Position numbers and translations under genes: made by a program. A stretch of 64,000 nt of DNA from Xanthomonas sacchari (GTDB lineage: Bacteria; Pseudomonadota; Gammaproteobacteria; Xanthomonadales; Xanthomonadaceae), in the NCBI RefSeq assembly GCF_040529065.1, contig NZ_CP132343.1:2418001-2482000 (forward strand), given 5' to 3'. How positions within the stretch are numbered: position 1 is the stretch's first letter; each line of letters opens with the position of its first letter. The notes beneath the pieces are model-generated. The model was not told where the DNA came from, did no database searches, and saw only the letters and a list, made by a program, of their open reading frames with translations. Below are positions 34,282 through 44,567 of this stretch, piece by piece.

Positions 34282-36879
34282 TCACGCCGGCAGCGCGGGC
34301 GCACGCCCCTGCAGCCAGTGTTCCAGCGCCGCGGCCGGCAGCGCCGGCGCGAACAGGAAGCCCTGCAGCACGCGGCAGCCCAGCCGCGCCAGGAACGCGC
34401 GTTGCGCTTCGGTTTCCACGCCCTCGGCAACGGTATGCAGGCCCAGGGTCTCGCCGATGCGCAGGACCGAGGTGGTCAGGGTCCGCGAGGTCTGGCAGTG
34501 CTCCAGGTCGCTGACGAAGCTCATGTCCAGCTTCAGTTCGTTGACCGGCAACTGGTGCAGATGGCTGAGGCTGGAGTAGCCGGTACCGAAGTCGTCCAAC
34601 GACAGCAGCACGCCGCTGGCCTGCAGCTGGCGCAGGTTGGCCAGCACCGCGTTGGGGTTGGAGAGCATGACGCTCTCGGTCATCTCCAGGGCCAGGTCGG
34701 CCGGTTGCAGGCCGGAGGCGGCGAGCAGGCCCTCCACCCGCACCGGCAGCTGCGGATCGGCGAAATTGTTGGCCGACAGGTTCACCGCCACGCGTGGCAC
34801 CGGGATGCCGCGCAGGCGCCAGTCGGCCATCTGCCGGCAGGCCTCGCGCAACACCCAGTGGCCGAGTTCGTCGATCAGGCCGCATTCCTCGGCCATCGGC
34901 ACGAATCGCGCCGGCGAGATCGCACCGAGGTTGGGATGCTCCCAGCGCAGCAGCGCTTCCACGCCGTACAGCGCATGCGGCGCCTGGCTGTCCAGTTGCG
35001 GCTGGTAGTGCAATTGCAGCCTGTCGCGATGCAGGGCCTCGCGCAGCGCGGTCTCCATCGCCACGCGTTCCTGCGCCATGCGGTTCATGTCGGAACTGAA
35101 GTAGCGCACGCTCTGACCGCCCTCGTGCTTGGCCCGGAACATGGCCAGGTCGGCATGGCGCAGCAGGGTCTCGATGTCGGTGCCGTCCTCGGGGAACATC
35201 GCCACGCCGATGCTGGCGCTGGGGTGCAGGGTCATCTGGCCCACCACCACCGGTTCGGCCAGCGCCAGCAGCAGGCGTTCGGCGACGCCGGCGGCGTGCT
35301 CGGCGCTGCAGTGCGGCAGCATCAGCACGAATTCGTCGCCGGCCTGGCGGCCGACCAAGTCGGTCACGCCCAGGGTGTCGCAGATGCGCCGGGCGATGTC
35401 GCGCAGCAGGCCGTCGCCGGCGGCATGGCCCTGGGTTTCGTTGACGCGCTTGAAGCGATCGATGTCCACGAACAGGATCGCCACCGGCATGCCCTGGTGC
35501 TCGGCGGCGGCCAGCGCCTGCTCGGCACGGGCGCTGAACATCACCCGGTTGGGCAGGCCGGTGAGCGAATCGTAGAAGGCGAGTTGGTGAACGCGCGCCC
35601 TGGTCTGCTCGCGTTCCAGCGCCAGCGCGCACAGGTGCACGCACAGTTCGATCAGGCGCAGGTGCCAGGCCAGCGGCTCGCGCACCTGCCGGTAGCACAG
35701 CGCGAAGCCGCCGAGGACGCGGCCGCTGCTGGACTTGATCGGGGTGGCCACGCAGGTGCCCAATTGCACATGGTCCACCAGCCCCATGTAGTCGGCGAAC
35801 AGCGGGTCGGTGCGCGGGTCGAGCACCAGCACCTGCTTGCCGCGCCAGATCGAGGTGCCGAGCGCGCCGGCACGCGGTCCCGCGCGCATGTTGCTCATGG
35901 TCTCGCCGAACCGCACCGGCATGCTCGGCGCCGCCAGCGGCTGCAGGCGGCCGCTGCCGTCGACGCTGACGATCGCGGCCATCAGCTGTGGCGCGATGCG
36001 CTCGACCTCCTTGCAGATCAGCGTGGCGACCTCGACCAGCGGCTGTTCGCGGACCAGCGCATCCAGCACGTTCTTGTGCAGCACCTCGTGCATCTTGCTC
36101 TGGGTGATGTCGGTGAACGAGAGGATGTAGTGCTGCTGGCTGCCGTCCTCGCCGGCGATGGGCGTGGCGACCAGGGTGGCCCACAGCGGGGTGCCGTCCT
36201 TGCGGTAGGCGAGGATGTCGGTCTGGTGGCCGAAACCGGCGCGCACGCGCTCGCGGGTGTGCTGCACGGTCTGCATGTCGGTACCGGGGCCGGTCAGCAC
36301 ACTGCTCGGCAGATGCCCCAGCACTTCGCTCTCGGCATAGCCGAACACCTGGCTGAAGCCGGCATTGACGTAGAGGATGTTCAACTCCGGATCGCAGACG
36401 ACGATGGCCGCGTCGCTGGAGTCCAGTGCCAGCGACAGCAGCCGCATCCTGGCATCGCGGGCGCGCTGGGCGCTGATGTCGCGGACGAACAGCACCTGCA
36501 GCTGGCTGTAGTGCTGCGGGGCCCGCGCTGCGCTCACCGCCAGCCAGCGCGCCGCGCCCTCATAGTCGTGTGTCAGCAGCTCGTAGCTGCCGCTGCCGCT
36601 GTCGTGCAGGCAATGCGCGAGGAAGTCGTCGCGCACCTCGGCATCGGCCAGCTCGCCCAGCGGACGCCCCAGCACCTGCGCGCGTGGACGGTTCCACAGC
36701 GCTTCGGCGGTGTGGTTGAAGGCGACCACGCGCCCCTGCGGATCGACGATCAGCACGCCTTCGGGCGCGTATTGCAGGCACAGCAGCAGATCCAGCTCAG
36801 ATCGGGCCGATGCGACCCGCGCCGCTTCCACGCTGGCGTCGTTGGGCGCGCTCGACGTGACGAGGCGGCGGCCCGGCAT
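34282..36879 (-). CDS. PAS-PAS-GAF-GGDEF-EAL cyclic-di-GMP signalling protein
   Basis: An 865-residue soluble protein. Two PAS domains (residues ~30-140 and ~145-265) and a GAF domain (~275-425) precede a GGDEF domain (~430-600) and an EAL domain (~605-860). The cyclase motif is AGDEF (513-517) instead of GGDEF; such variants can be active or act as GTP sensors. The phosphodiesterase side looks complete: EALLRW at 641-646, NLSANNF, the glutamate of EMTESV, DDFGTGYSSL, K in NELKLDMSFV and GVETEAQ. Degradation of cyclic di-GMP is therefore the likely main activity. It starts 4 bases after the cheB stop, so it belongs to the cheR-cheD-cheB unit and links adaptation to second-messenger control. 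Confidence 0.92.
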   Translation of the reverse strand: MPGRRLVTSSAPNDASVEAARVASARSELDLLLCLQYAPEGVLIVDPQGRVVAFNHTAEALWNRPRAQVLGRPLGELADAEVRDDFLAHCLHDSGSGSYELLTHDYEGAARWLAVSAARAPQHYSQLQVLFVRDISAQRARDARMRLLSLALDSSDAAIVVCDPELNILYVNAGFSQVFGYAESEVLGHLPSSVLTGPGTDMQTVQHTRERVRAGFGHQTDILAYRKDGTPLWATLVATPIAGEDGSQQHYILSFTDITQSKMHEVLHKNVLDALVREQPLVEVATLICKEVERIAPQLMAAIVSVDGSGRLQPLAAPSMPVRFGETMSNMRAGPRAGALGTSIWRGKQVLVLDPRTDPLFADYMGLVDHVQLGTCVATPIKSSSGRVLGGFALCYRQVREPLAWHLRLIELCVHLCALALEREQTRARVHQLAFYDSLTGLPNRVMFSARAEQALAAAEHQGMPVAILFVDIDRFKRVNETQGHAAGDGLLRDIARRICDTLGVTDLVGRQAGDEFVLMLPHCSAEHAAGVAERLLLALAEPVVVGQMTLHPSASIGVAMFPEDGTDIETLLRHADLAMFRAKHEGGQSVRYFSSDMNRMAQERVAMETALREALHRDRLQLHYQPQLDSQAPHALYGVEALLRWEHPNLGAISPARFVPMAEECGLIDELGHWVLREACRQMADWRLRGIPVPRVAVNLSANNFADPQLPVRVEGLLAASGLQPADLALEMTESVMLSNPNAVLANLRQLQASGVLLSLDDFGTGYSSLSHLHQLPVNELKLDMSFVSDLEHCQTSRTLTTSVLRIGETLGLHTVAEGVETEAQRAFLARLGCRVLQGFLFAPALPAAALEHWLQGRAPALPA

Positions 36880-36883
36880 GGTC

Positions 36884-37957
36884 TCAGCGGGCCTGCACGG
36901 ACAGCGCGATCAGCCGCTCGGCGATCTTGTCCAGCGGCAACACTTCCTGCGCCGCGCCCATGCGGAAGGCGGTGCCGGGCATGCCCCAGACCACGCTGGT
37001 GGCCTCGTCCTGGACCAGGGTGCTGGCGCCGGCCTGCAGCATTTCCAGCAGGCCGCGCGCGCCGTCGTCGCCCATGCCGGTCAGGATCGCGCCGATGGCG
37101 TTGGCGCCGGCATTGCGCGCCACCGACTGGAACAGCACGTCCACCGCCGGCTTGTGCCGGTTGACCGGCGGGCCGTCGTCGATCTTGCAGCGCCAGCGCG
37201 CGCCGTCGCGGATCACCTGCAGGTGCTTGCCGCCCGGCGGCAGGTAGGCGTGGCCGGGCAGGATCGCTTCGCCCTCGGTGGCCTCGCGCACGGCCATCGC
37301 CGAGTGCCGGTTGAGGCGGTCGGCGAAGGCGGTGCTGAAGCCGGCCGGCAGGTGCTGGGTCATCACCACCGCCGGGGCGTCGGCCGGCATGCCTTCCAGG
37401 ACCACGCGCAGCGCCTCGGTGCCGCCGGCGGACGCGCCGATGGCGATCAGCCGGTCGGTGGTGCGGAACTTCAGCGAGGACACCGCGGCGGGCGTGGCGG
37501 TGGCGCCGGCCGGTTTCGGCGCGGCCGGCCGGTCCAGCGCGCGGACCTTGGCCTTGGCCGCGTTCTTGACCTTGGTGACGATCTCTTCGGCGTAGCCCTC
37601 CAGCCCGCGGGCCACGTCGAGCTTGGGCTTGGAGACGAAATCGACCGCGCCCAGCGACAGCGCCTGCAGCGTGGTGTCGGCGCCGCGCTCGGTGAGTGAG
37701 GAGATCATCACCACCGGCGTGGGCCGCAGCCGCATCAGGTTTTCCAGGAACGCCAGGCCGTCCATGCGCGGCATTTCCACGTCCAGGGTGATCACGTCCG
37801 GGTTCAGGCGCTTGATCTTCTCGCGCGCCAGCAGCGGATCGGCGGCCGAGCCGACCACTTCGATGCCGGGGGCGCCGGACAGGATCTCGGTGAGGATCTG
37901 CCGCACGACCGCGGAGTCGTCGACGATCAGCACGCGGCAAGGGGCTTCCAGGCTCAT
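36884..37957 (-). CDS. cheB: Chemotaxis protein-glutamate methylesterase/deamidase CheB
   Basis: CheB removes methyl groups from chemoreceptors when phosphorylated by CheA. The 357-residue protein has a receiver domain (phosphoacceptor D59 in [13 protein letters not shown]) and a methylesterase domain with the catalytic triad S176 (GASAGGTEA), H202 (TQHLPAGFS) and an aspartate near 297 ([11 protein letters not shown]). The linker at ~140-165 is rich in alanine and proline. The ATG at 37957 overlaps the cheD stop by four bases. The order cheR-cheD-cheB provides the whole adaptation set for the adjoining receptors. Confidence 0.96.
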   Translation of the reverse strand: MSLEAPCRVLIVDDSAVVRQILTEILSGAPGIEVVGSAADPLLAREKIKRLNPDVITLDVEMPRMDGLAFLENLMRLRPTPVVMISSLTERGADTTLQALSLGAVDFVSKPKLDVARGLEGYAEEIVTKVKNAAKAKVRALDRPAAPKPAGATATPAAVSSLKFRTTDRLIAIGASAGGTEALRVVLEGMPADAPAVVMTQHLPAGFSTAFADRLNRHSAMAVREATEGEAILPGHAYLPPGGKHLQVIRDGARWRCKIDDGPPVNRHKPAVDVLFQSVARNAGANAIGAILTGMGDDGARGLLEMLQAGASTLVQDEATSVVWGMPGTAFRMGAAQEVLPLDKIAERLIALSVQAR

Positions 37958-38556
37958 TCGAACAACTCCACGGCGCCGGTGACGGGGGCTTTGGTGAGAC
38001 GGGCACGCACCGCCGACTCGGCCGCGGCGATTTCGGCCTCCTCGTGCGCGTGCGGCAGGCGCTGCACGACCACGCGGCCGGTGCCGGGGAAGAACCAGAT
38101 CTTGCGCGGATGGATGCCGCGCAGGTCCTCGGCCACCACCGGGATCTGCTCGGCCTTCAGGTAGTTCAGCACGAAGTCGGCATTGCGCGTGCCGACCGGG
38201 TTGTTGGTGAACCCCTTGAGCACGTTGCCGCCGCCGAACACCTTGGCTTCCAGGCGGTTGCGGGCGGCGCCGCGCTTGAGCAGGTCGTTGATCAGCACTT
38301 CCATCGCGTAGCTGCCGTAGCGTGCCGGTGCGCCATCGCCGCTCTGGCCGTCGGGCAGCATGAAGTGGTTCATGCCGCCGATCTTCAGCAGCGGGTCGCG
38401 GATGCAGGCGGCCACGCACGACCCCAGGATCGTGGTCAGCGCGGTGTCGTCGTCCACCACCAGGTACTGGGTCGGCAGCAGCTTGGCCGCCGTCGTCTGG
38501 AAGCGCGTATCGTGATAGCGCATCACCTGGTCTACGGCCATGGCGGCGGGGCTCAT
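37954..38556 (-). CDS. cheD: Chemoreceptor glutamine deamidase CheD
   Basis: CheD deamidates receptor glutamines. The 200-residue protein shows the conserved catalytic cysteine in [11 protein letters not shown], the histidine in GGMNHFMLP and the GGGNVLKG segment. The ATG at 38556 overlaps the cheR stop by four bases, and its own stop overlaps cheB, so translation is coupled along cheR-cheD-cheB. No cheC is present in the window, so CheD here may act only as a deamidase. Length is usual. Confidence 0.95.
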   Translation of the reverse strand: MSPAAMAVDQVMRYHDTRFQTTAAKLLPTQYLVVDDDTALTTILGSCVAACIRDPLLKIGGMNHFMLPDGQSGDGAPARYGSYAMEVLINDLLKRGAARNRLEAKVFGGGNVLKGFTNNPVGTRNADFVLNYLKAEQIPVVAEDLRGIHPRKIWFFPGTGRVVVQRLPHAHEEAEIAAAESAVRARLTKAPVTGAVELFE

Positions 38557-39419
38557 GCGCGATCCTTTTGCGCCCGGCGGTACAGCGTGCGGCCGCAGGG
38601 CTGGATCAGGTCGGCCGCATGCAGATAGTTTTCCGAATGGCCGGTGTAGAGCATGCCATCCTCGTCCAGGTGCGGAATCAGCCGCGACAGGATGCCGCGC
38701 TGGGTCGGCTTGTCGAAGTAGATCATCACGTTGCGGCAGAACAGCGCCAGGTACGGGCCGGCCACGTCGTAGCGCGGCTCCAGCAGGTTGAGCTGGCGGA
38801 ATTCGAGCAGGTCGCGCAGCGCCGGCAGCACCCGGCACTGGCCTTCGTTGGCGCCGCTGCCGCGCTGGAAGTACTTGCGCTTGAGGGCGGGATCGAGGCT
38901 GGCGACGCGCTCCAGCGCGTACACGCCACGCGAGGCGGTGGCCAGCACCTGGGTGTCGACGTCGGTGGCCAGGATCCGCACCGGCGGGGTCAGCGTGCCG
39001 AACGCCTCGCAGGCGGTGATCGCCAGCGAGTAGGGCTCCTCGCCGGTGGACGAGGCGCAGGACCAGATCTTCAGCGGGGCGGCGCCGGAATGCTTCTGCA
39101 GCTCCTCGCGCAGCCGCTCGAAATGGTGCGGCTCGCGGAAGAACGAGGTCAGGTTGGTGGTCAGCGCGTTGGTGAACGCCTCCCATTCGTCGCCGCCGTC
39201 GCGCTCCAGCCAGTCCAGGTAGTCGCGGAACGAGCGCAGGCCGAGCACGCGCAGGCGCCGCGACAGCCGGCCGTAGACCATGTCGCGCTTGGCCGGGGCC
39301 AGGGCGATGCCGGCCTTCTGGTAGATGAGGTCGCAGACCCGCTTGAAATCGCGGTCGCTGAAGTCGAAGTCGCGATTGTCGGAACCGGAGGAGGGCGAAG
39401 CGGGAGTCTGGATGGCCAT
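38553..39419 (-). CDS. cheR: Chemotaxis protein methyltransferase CheR
   Basis: CheR methylates receptor glutamates with S-adenosylmethionine. The 288-residue protein has the N-terminal helical domain ([37 protein letters not shown]) and a SAM-binding domain ([38 protein letters not shown] and [14 protein letters not shown]). It lacks extra TPR repeats, so it is the classical form that can tether to receptor tails; five receptors in this window carry a WQEF tail. A strong FliA-type promoter lies 28 bases upstream. It is the first gene of a four-gene unit. Confidence 0.96.
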   Translation of the reverse strand: MAIQTPASPSSGSDNRDFDFSDRDFKRVCDLIYQKAGIALAPAKRDMVYGRLSRRLRVLGLRSFRDYLDWLERDGGDEWEAFTNALTTNLTSFFREPHHFERLREELQKHSGAAPLKIWSCASSTGEEPYSLAITACEAFGTLTPPVRILATDVDTQVLATASRGVYALERVASLDPALKRKYFQRGSGANEGQCRVLPALRDLLEFRQLNLLEPRYDVAGPYLALFCRNVMIYFDKPTQRGILSRLIPHLDEDGMLYTGHSENYLHAADLIQPCGRTLYRRAQKDRA

Positions 39420-39447
39420 GGTGCGCAGCGATGGTCGGTCAATCGGG

Positions 39448-39474
39448 TTATCGGCCGGGCGCGGCCGAAATTGA
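39448..39474 (-). promoter_or_regulatory. FliA-type promoter of cheR-cheD-cheB
   Basis: On the minus strand: TCAATTTC-N11-GCCGATAA. The -10 octamer equals the enterobacterial sigma-28 consensus. The start codon of cheR is about 28 bases downstream. Confidence 0.8.
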
Positions 39475-39516
39475 CAGCCGGCGGTCAGGGACGGCCGCCG
39501 GCGGTGGCTTGCCTGC

Positions 39517-41733
39517 TCAGAACTCCTGCCACTGCGCCTCGCTGGTCGCGACCGCCGCGATGGCCGGCCGCGGCCGCGCCACCGGCCGGGTTCCGGTGCG
39601 GGCGGGAGCGGTCGGCGCGTTGGCGGCGACGCCGTGGTAGGTGTCCAGCTTGAAGGCGGCGATGGCCGCGCCCAACTGGCCGGCCTGGTCCTCCATCGAG
39701 CGCGCCGCGGCGGTGGCTTCCTCCACCAGCGCGGCGTTCTGCTGGGTGCTCTCGTCCATCTGCACCACGGTCTGGTTGACCTGCTCGATGCCGGCCGACT
39801 GCTCCTGCGAGGCGGCGGCGATCTCGCTCATGATGTCGGTGACGCGCTGCACCGAGGTCACGATCTCCTGCATGGTGCGGCCGGCCTGGTCGACCAGGGC
39901 CGAGCCTTCGGCGACGCGGCCGACCGACTCGTCGATCAGGCCCTTGATCTCCTTGGCGGCGTTGGCCGAACGCTGCGCCAGCGTCCGCACTTCGGTGGCG
40001 ACCACGGCGAAGCCGCGGCCCTGTTCGCCGGCGCGGGCGGCTTCGACCGCCGCGTTGAGCGCCAGGATGTTGGTCTGGAAGGCGATGCCGTCGATGACGC
40101 CGATGATGTCGGCGATCTTCTTCGACGAGGCCTCGATGCCGTTCATGGTGGTGACCACCTGGCCGACCACGTCGCCGCCCTGCGAGGCGACGGCGGCCGC
40201 GCCGGCGGCGAGTTGGTTGGCCTGGCGCGCGTACTCGGCGTTCTGCTTCACGGTGGAGGTCAGTTCCTCCATCGAGGCGGCGGTGCGCTCCAGGCTGGCG
40301 GCCTGCTGCTCGGTGCGGCGCGACAGGTCGCCGTTGCCGCTGGCGATCTCGGTGGAGGCGACATTGATGTTGGCGGCGGCGGCCTGGATACGGCCGACGA
40401 TGGCCGCCAACTGCGCGGCGGTGGCGTTGGCGTCGTCGCGCATGCGCCCGAACACGCCGTGGTACTCGCCGTGCATCCGCGCGGTGAGGTCGCCGGCGGC
40501 GATGGCCTGCAGCAGCGTCGACAGCTCGCCCAGGTTGCGGTCGCTGACGTCCATCATCGCGTTGAGGTCCTGCACCATCGTGCGGAAGCCGTACTGGAAC
40601 CGTTCGGGGTCGCCGCGCGTGCCGAACGCACCGGCCGCCGCCGCCTCCGCCAGCTGCTTGATCTGCTCGCTCATCGCGGTCAGGTTCTGCTTGGCCATGT
40701 CCATGGTTTCGGTGAGCACGGCCTTTTCGCCGGGCAGGCGGTCCATGTCCTCGGACAGGTCGCCGATCGCGTAGCGCTTGATGATGTCCAGCAGGCGCAT
40801 CTTCACCGCGATGTGCGAGGCCACCAGGTCGTTGGTGCCCTTGACCATCTGCCCGTATTCGCCCGGGAAGGCGTTCTCGTCCATGCGGTAGCTGATGGTG
40901 CCGTACGCGTGCTGGCGTGCCATCTCTTCCTGCGCGCGGATCACCGTGTGGATGCGCGAGCGCATGATCAGCATGTCGTCCATCAGCTCGCCGATCTCGT
41001 CCTTGCCGTGCGGATAGGTGGCGCCCTCCAGTTCACCGCGCGCCACCGCCTGCGACAGACGCTTGGCCGCGTGCAGTTGGCGCGCCATGCCGCGCGCGAT
41101 CAGCCAGGCGGTGACGCCGGCGAACAGCACGGCCAGCCCCAGCAGCGCCAGGATCAGCGTCTTGGTGTTGGACAACTGGCTGTCGGCACGGTCCATTTCC
41201 CGATTCAGTTCGGCGACGTTGTACTCGGTGAGCGCCACGATGCGATCGAACAGGGTGCGGCGCAGCGCCCGCGACCGGGTGTCGGAGATCGTTTGCGCGC
41301 CGGCCACGTCGCCGGCGCGCAGCGCGGCGCCCATCTCGTTGTTGGCCTGCAGGTAGGCCTTCAGGGTTTCCTGCACGCCGGCGTACATCTGCACCTGCTT
41401 GGCATCGCGCATCATCGTCGCGATGACCTGCTGGTTCTTCGCCACCTCGGTGCGCACCTTCTGCATGCGCTTGAAGTAGTCGGCCTGGGCCTTGGGATCG
41501 TCCGCGCGCGCCAACTGCGCCAGTTCGTAGGTGCGGAATTCGCCGAGCTGCGCGCGTACCTCGGCCATGGCCTGGGTCGCCGGTACCCAGTCGTGCTGGA
41601 TGCGCCTGAACTCGGCGATCGAGAGATTGGTGCGCGAGTAGGTGAGGGCCCCCAGCACCAAGGTCAGCAGCGTGGTCACGGCGAAGGCGACGATCAGCTT
41701 GTCGCGGATTTTCAGGTGCGCGAGGACGTTCAT
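39517..41733 (-). CDS. Chemoreceptor 1, four-helix-bundle type, WQEF tail
   Basis: A 738-residue methyl-accepting chemotaxis protein. One membrane helix lies near residues 13-35, then a periplasmic helical bundle of the Tar/Tsr 4HB class (~40-190), a second helix ([20 protein letters not shown]), HAMP and a long linker with repeated HAMP-like units ([51 protein letters not shown]). The signalling hairpin tip is [30 protein letters not shown] in outline. The tail ends WQEF, resembling the CheR/CheB docking pentapeptide. The ATG at 41733 is preferred by spacing from GGAA; an ATG two codons upstream (41739) is possible. It is nearest to cheR, which starts 97 bases beyond its stop. Confidence 0.93.
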   Translation of the reverse strand: MNVLAHLKIRDKLIVAFAVTTLLTLVLGALTYSRTNLSIAEFRRIQHDWVPATQAMAEVRAQLGEFRTYELAQLARADDPKAQADYFKRMQKVRTEVAKNQQVIATMMRDAKQVQMYAGVQETLKAYLQANNEMGAALRAGDVAGAQTISDTRSRALRRTLFDRIVALTEYNVAELNREMDRADSQLSNTKTLILALLGLAVLFAGVTAWLIARGMARQLHAAKRLSQAVARGELEGATYPHGKDEIGELMDDMLIMRSRIHTVIRAQEEMARQHAYGTISYRMDENAFPGEYGQMVKGTNDLVASHIAVKMRLLDIIKRYAIGDLSEDMDRLPGEKAVLTETMDMAKQNLTAMSEQIKQLAEAAAAGAFGTRGDPERFQYGFRTMVQDLNAMMDVSDRNLGELSTLLQAIAAGDLTARMHGEYHGVFGRMRDDANATAAQLAAIVGRIQAAAANINVASTEIASGNGDLSRRTEQQAASLERTAASMEELTSTVKQNAEYARQANQLAAGAAAVASQGGDVVGQVVTTMNGIEASSKKIADIIGVIDGIAFQTNILALNAAVEAARAGEQGRGFAVVATEVRTLAQRSANAAKEIKGLIDESVGRVAEGSALVDQAGRTMQEIVTSVQRVTDIMSEIAAASQEQSAGIEQVNQTVVQMDESTQQNAALVEEATAAARSMEDQAGQLGAAIAAFKLDTYHGVAANAPTAPARTGTRPVARPRPAIAAVATSEAQWQEF

Positions 41734-42173
41734 GGGCATTCCATGTGCAGCAGCGGATTGAAAAGGACGGGGCGACCGGCGGGTCAGCCGGCGAGGACGT
41801 GGCGAGGCGAGGGCGGCGACAGGGGGCCGACGCGGCGGAGGTCATCCCGGACCGTGCGCAGGCGGCTCCAGGATCTCCGGTGGGACCGCGCAGCGGAGAG
41901 CGGGTGGGTGGCACTGGCGGGCAAACGCCGGCCGGTGCCGGGCCTGCGCGTGCGTGCGACGGCGCGGCATCGCCACGGGAGGCTGGACGATGGTGGACGG
42001 CGAAGGCTAGGCATCACGTGCTCCCTGAACGGTCGCGGTCGTGACCCGGCGATGTCATGCGCGGATCACGGAGCGTGATCCTGTTATCGACTCGTGCGGC
42101 GATTGCTTGAACCGCGCCAGGGGGCGAATCCTCGCGCGTCGCGTGATTGTTCCTATCGCAGCGGTATTGGCGC
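41734..42173 (-). other. Long leader and intergenic region of chemoreceptor 1
   Basis: No gene with family resemblance is seen. A FliA-type promoter sits near its far end, giving a leader of about 345 bases, far longer than those of the other receptors here. Near the expected transcript start is a perfect hairpin GGATCACG/CGTGATCC (42063-42070 with 42074-42081). The rest is GC-rich with only weak inverted repeats. Confidence 0.5.
42084..42110 (-). promoter_or_regulatory. FliA-type promoter of chemoreceptor 1
   Basis: On the minus strand: TCAAGCAA-N11-GTCGATAA. Spacing and -10 agree with sigma-28; the start codon is ~350 bases downstream. Confidence 0.65.
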
Positions 42174-44399
42174 TCAATCGGCCCCGACGGTCGGGCCGGC
42201 CGTGCGGACCAGCCGCAGCGGCGCCTGCCGTGCGGCGGTGCGTGCCGTTGCCGGTGGCGCGGTGCCTGCGCCGCCGTCCGTACCGGCCGGCGCCGCGTCC
42301 AGCCGGAACACCGCCGCCGCCTCGCCGAGCCGGCGGCCTTGCTCTTCCAGCGCCCGTGCCGAGGCGCCGGCTTCCTCGACCACGGCGACGTTCTGCTGGA
42401 TCGCCTGGTCCATCTGCGCCACGGTGCTGCTGACCTGCTCGATGCCCATCGACTGCTCCCGCGAGGCCGCGGCGATCTCGCCGATGATGTCGGTCACGCG
42501 CTGCACCGAGGTCACGATCTCGCTCATGGTGCGGCCGGCCTGGTCGACCAGGGCCGAGCCCTCGCTGACGCGACCGACCGAGTCGTCGATCAGCGTCTTG
42601 ATTTCCTTGGCGGCGTTGGCCGAACGCTGCGCCAGCGTCCGCACTTCGGTGGCGACCACGGCAAAGCCGCGGCCCTGTTCGCCCGCACGCGCCGCTTCCA
42701 CCGCGGCGTTGAGCGCCAGGATGTTGGTCTGGAAGGCGATGCCGTCGATGACGCTGATGATGTCGGCGATCTTCTTCGACGAGGCCTCGATGCCGCTCAT
42801 GGTCTCGACCACCCGGCCGACCACGTCGCCGCCCTGCGAGGCCACCGAGGCGGCGCCCACCGCCAGTTGGTTGGCCTGCCGTGCGTGCTCGGCGTTCTGC
42901 TTGACCGTGGAGGTCAGCTCCTCCATCGACGCGGCGGTCTCCTCGAGGTTGGCGGCCTGCTGTTCGGTGCGGCGCGACAGGTCCTCGTTGCCGGTGGCCA
43001 GTTCGGTGGTGGCGCCGTGGATGCTGCGCGCCGCGGCCTGGATGCGGCCGACGATGTCGGCAAGCTGGTCGGCGGTGGTGTTGGCATCTTCGCGCATCCG
43101 CGCGAACACCCCGTGGAATTCGCCGTGCATGCGCGCGCTCAGGTCGCCGGCGGCGATGGCCTGCAGCAGCGTGGACAGCTTGCCCAGGTTGCGGTCGCTG
43201 ACCTCCATCATCGCGTTGAGGTCCTGCACCATCAGCCGGAAGTCGTGCTGGAAGCGCGCCGCGTCGCCGCGCACGCTGAAGTCGCCGGCTGCGGCCGCGG
43301 CGGCCAGGCGCTTGATCTCGGTATTGATCGCCAGCAGGCTGGCCTTGGCCGCATCCATCGACTCGTGCAGCACCGCGCGGCTGCCGGGCAAGCGGCGGGC
43401 GTCGCGGCGCAGGTCGCCATTGGCGTATTCGTTGAGGACGGCGATGGCGTCGACGATGGCGTCGAGGTGCTCGAACATCATGCGGTTGATGCTCGCGGCC
43501 AGGTCGCCGTACACGCCGGGAAAATCCTCCGGCATGCGGTGGGACATGTCCTTGTCGGCGTGCAGCACCGCCATCCGTGCGGTCTCGTTGGAGAAGCGCT
43601 CCAGCATCCGGATCATCTCGCCGGTGGCGCCCAGCATCTGGCCGGTCTCGTCGCGGCCGGGATTGTCGATGCGCACGCTGAGATCGCCACGCGACACCGC
43701 GCGGATCGCGTCCAGGCTGCGCGCCACCGGGCGCAGCACCGAGCTGCCGATCAGCCAGTTGATGCCGAAGGTGAGCAGCACCAGGATGCCGCCGGCCAGG
43801 GTCATGACGCCGGTGAAGATCAAGGCCTGCCCCTGCACGTCGTCCATGTAGACGCCGGTGCCGATCACCCAGTGCCAGGGCGCGAACGGCGCGTTATAGG
43901 AGACCTTCTCCACCGGCTTGTCGTTGCCGGGCTTGGGCCACAGGTAGTCGACGTAGCCGCCGCCGGCCTCGGCCACCTTCACGAACTCACGGAACACCGG
44001 CTTGCCGTCGGCGCTGAGCACCTGGCCGATGTCCTTGCCGACCAGGTCCTTGCGGGTGGGGTGCATCAGCATGGTCGGGTGCATGTCGTGCACGTAGAAG
44101 TAATCCACGCCGTCGCGGGCCCGCATCGACTCCAGCGTGCGCAGGGCGGTGCGTTGCGCTTCCTCCAGCGGCATGCTGCCCTTGTCCACTTCCGCGGCAT
44201 AGGCGCGTACCACGCCCAGCGCAAGTTCGATCTGTCCCTTCAGCGCCTGCTCGCGGGTATTGCGGATGTCCAGGTACTGCATCCGCGCGGCGATCACCGC
44301 CAGCAGGACGATGCCGGCACCCAGCAACACGGTCTGCCACAGGAACTTGCGGCGCAGCGGCAGATCCGAGAGACGGGTGAGCAGTGAGCGAGACGACAT
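42174..44399 (-). CDS. Chemoreceptor 2, single-Cache sensor, no docking tail
   Basis: A 741-residue receptor. The N-terminal helix ([19 protein letters not shown]) is followed by a periplasmic sCache_2 domain (~40-200) with the hallmark [37 protein letters not shown] and [15 protein letters not shown]. Such domains bind small organic acids in known receptors. A second helix ([26 protein letters not shown]), HAMP and the linker lead to the common signalling domain. The C-terminus ([10 protein letters not shown]) lacks WQEF, so it would need help from tailed receptors for efficient adaptation. Its signalling end differs slightly ([25 protein letters not shown]) from the others. Confidence 0.93.
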   Translation of the reverse strand: MSSRSLLTRLSDLPLRRKFLWQTVLLGAGIVLLAVIAARMQYLDIRNTREQALKGQIELALGVVRAYAAEVDKGSMPLEEAQRTALRTLESMRARDGVDYFYVHDMHPTMLMHPTRKDLVGKDIGQVLSADGKPVFREFVKVAEAGGGYVDYLWPKPGNDKPVEKVSYNAPFAPWHWVIGTGVYMDDVQGQALIFTGVMTLAGGILVLLTFGINWLIGSSVLRPVARSLDAIRAVSRGDLSVRIDNPGRDETGQMLGATGEMIRMLERFSNETARMAVLHADKDMSHRMPEDFPGVYGDLAASINRMMFEHLDAIVDAIAVLNEYANGDLRRDARRLPGSRAVLHESMDAAKASLLAINTEIKRLAAAAAAGDFSVRGDAARFQHDFRLMVQDLNAMMEVSDRNLGKLSTLLQAIAAGDLSARMHGEFHGVFARMREDANTTADQLADIVGRIQAAARSIHGATTELATGNEDLSRRTEQQAANLEETAASMEELTSTVKQNAEHARQANQLAVGAASVASQGGDVVGRVVETMSGIEASSKKIADIISVIDGIAFQTNILALNAAVEAARAGEQGRGFAVVATEVRTLAQRSANAAKEIKTLIDDSVGRVSEGSALVDQAGRTMSEIVTSVQRVTDIIGEIAAASREQSMGIEQVSSTVAQMDQAIQQNVAVVEEAGASARALEEQGRRLGEAAAVFRLDAAPAGTDGGAGTAPPATARTAARQAPLRLVRTAGPTVGAD

Positions 44400-44430
44400 G
44401 GACGTGGTCCTTGGAGGTGTTCACTAGGCT

Positions 44431-44458
44431 TTAACGGCCGCGATCGCGATGAAGTTGA
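44431..44458 (-). promoter_or_regulatory. Weak FliA-like promoter of chemoreceptor 2
   Basis: On the minus strand: TCAACTTC-N12-GCCGTTAA, ~32 bases before the start codon. The spacer is one base longer than in the neighbours and the -35 lacks the AAG core, so the call is tentative. Confidence 0.4.
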
Positions 44459-44506
44459 GCGCGCGGCGCGCCGCCTTGTAGACAATTCACGCCTTGGCGC
44501 GGCCAC

Positions 44507-44538
44507 AAAAAAAAATCCCCGGCGCGAAGGCCGGGGAT
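44507..44538 (-). terminator. Intrinsic terminator of chemoreceptor 3
   Basis: Stem ATCCCCGGC (44515-44523) with GCCGGGGAT (44530-44538); read on the minus strand it is followed by a run of nine T. It lies 29 bases after the stop of chemoreceptor 3. Confidence 0.92.
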
Positions 44539-44567
44539 GGGAAACGCTGCGACAGGCTGGGCCGGCC

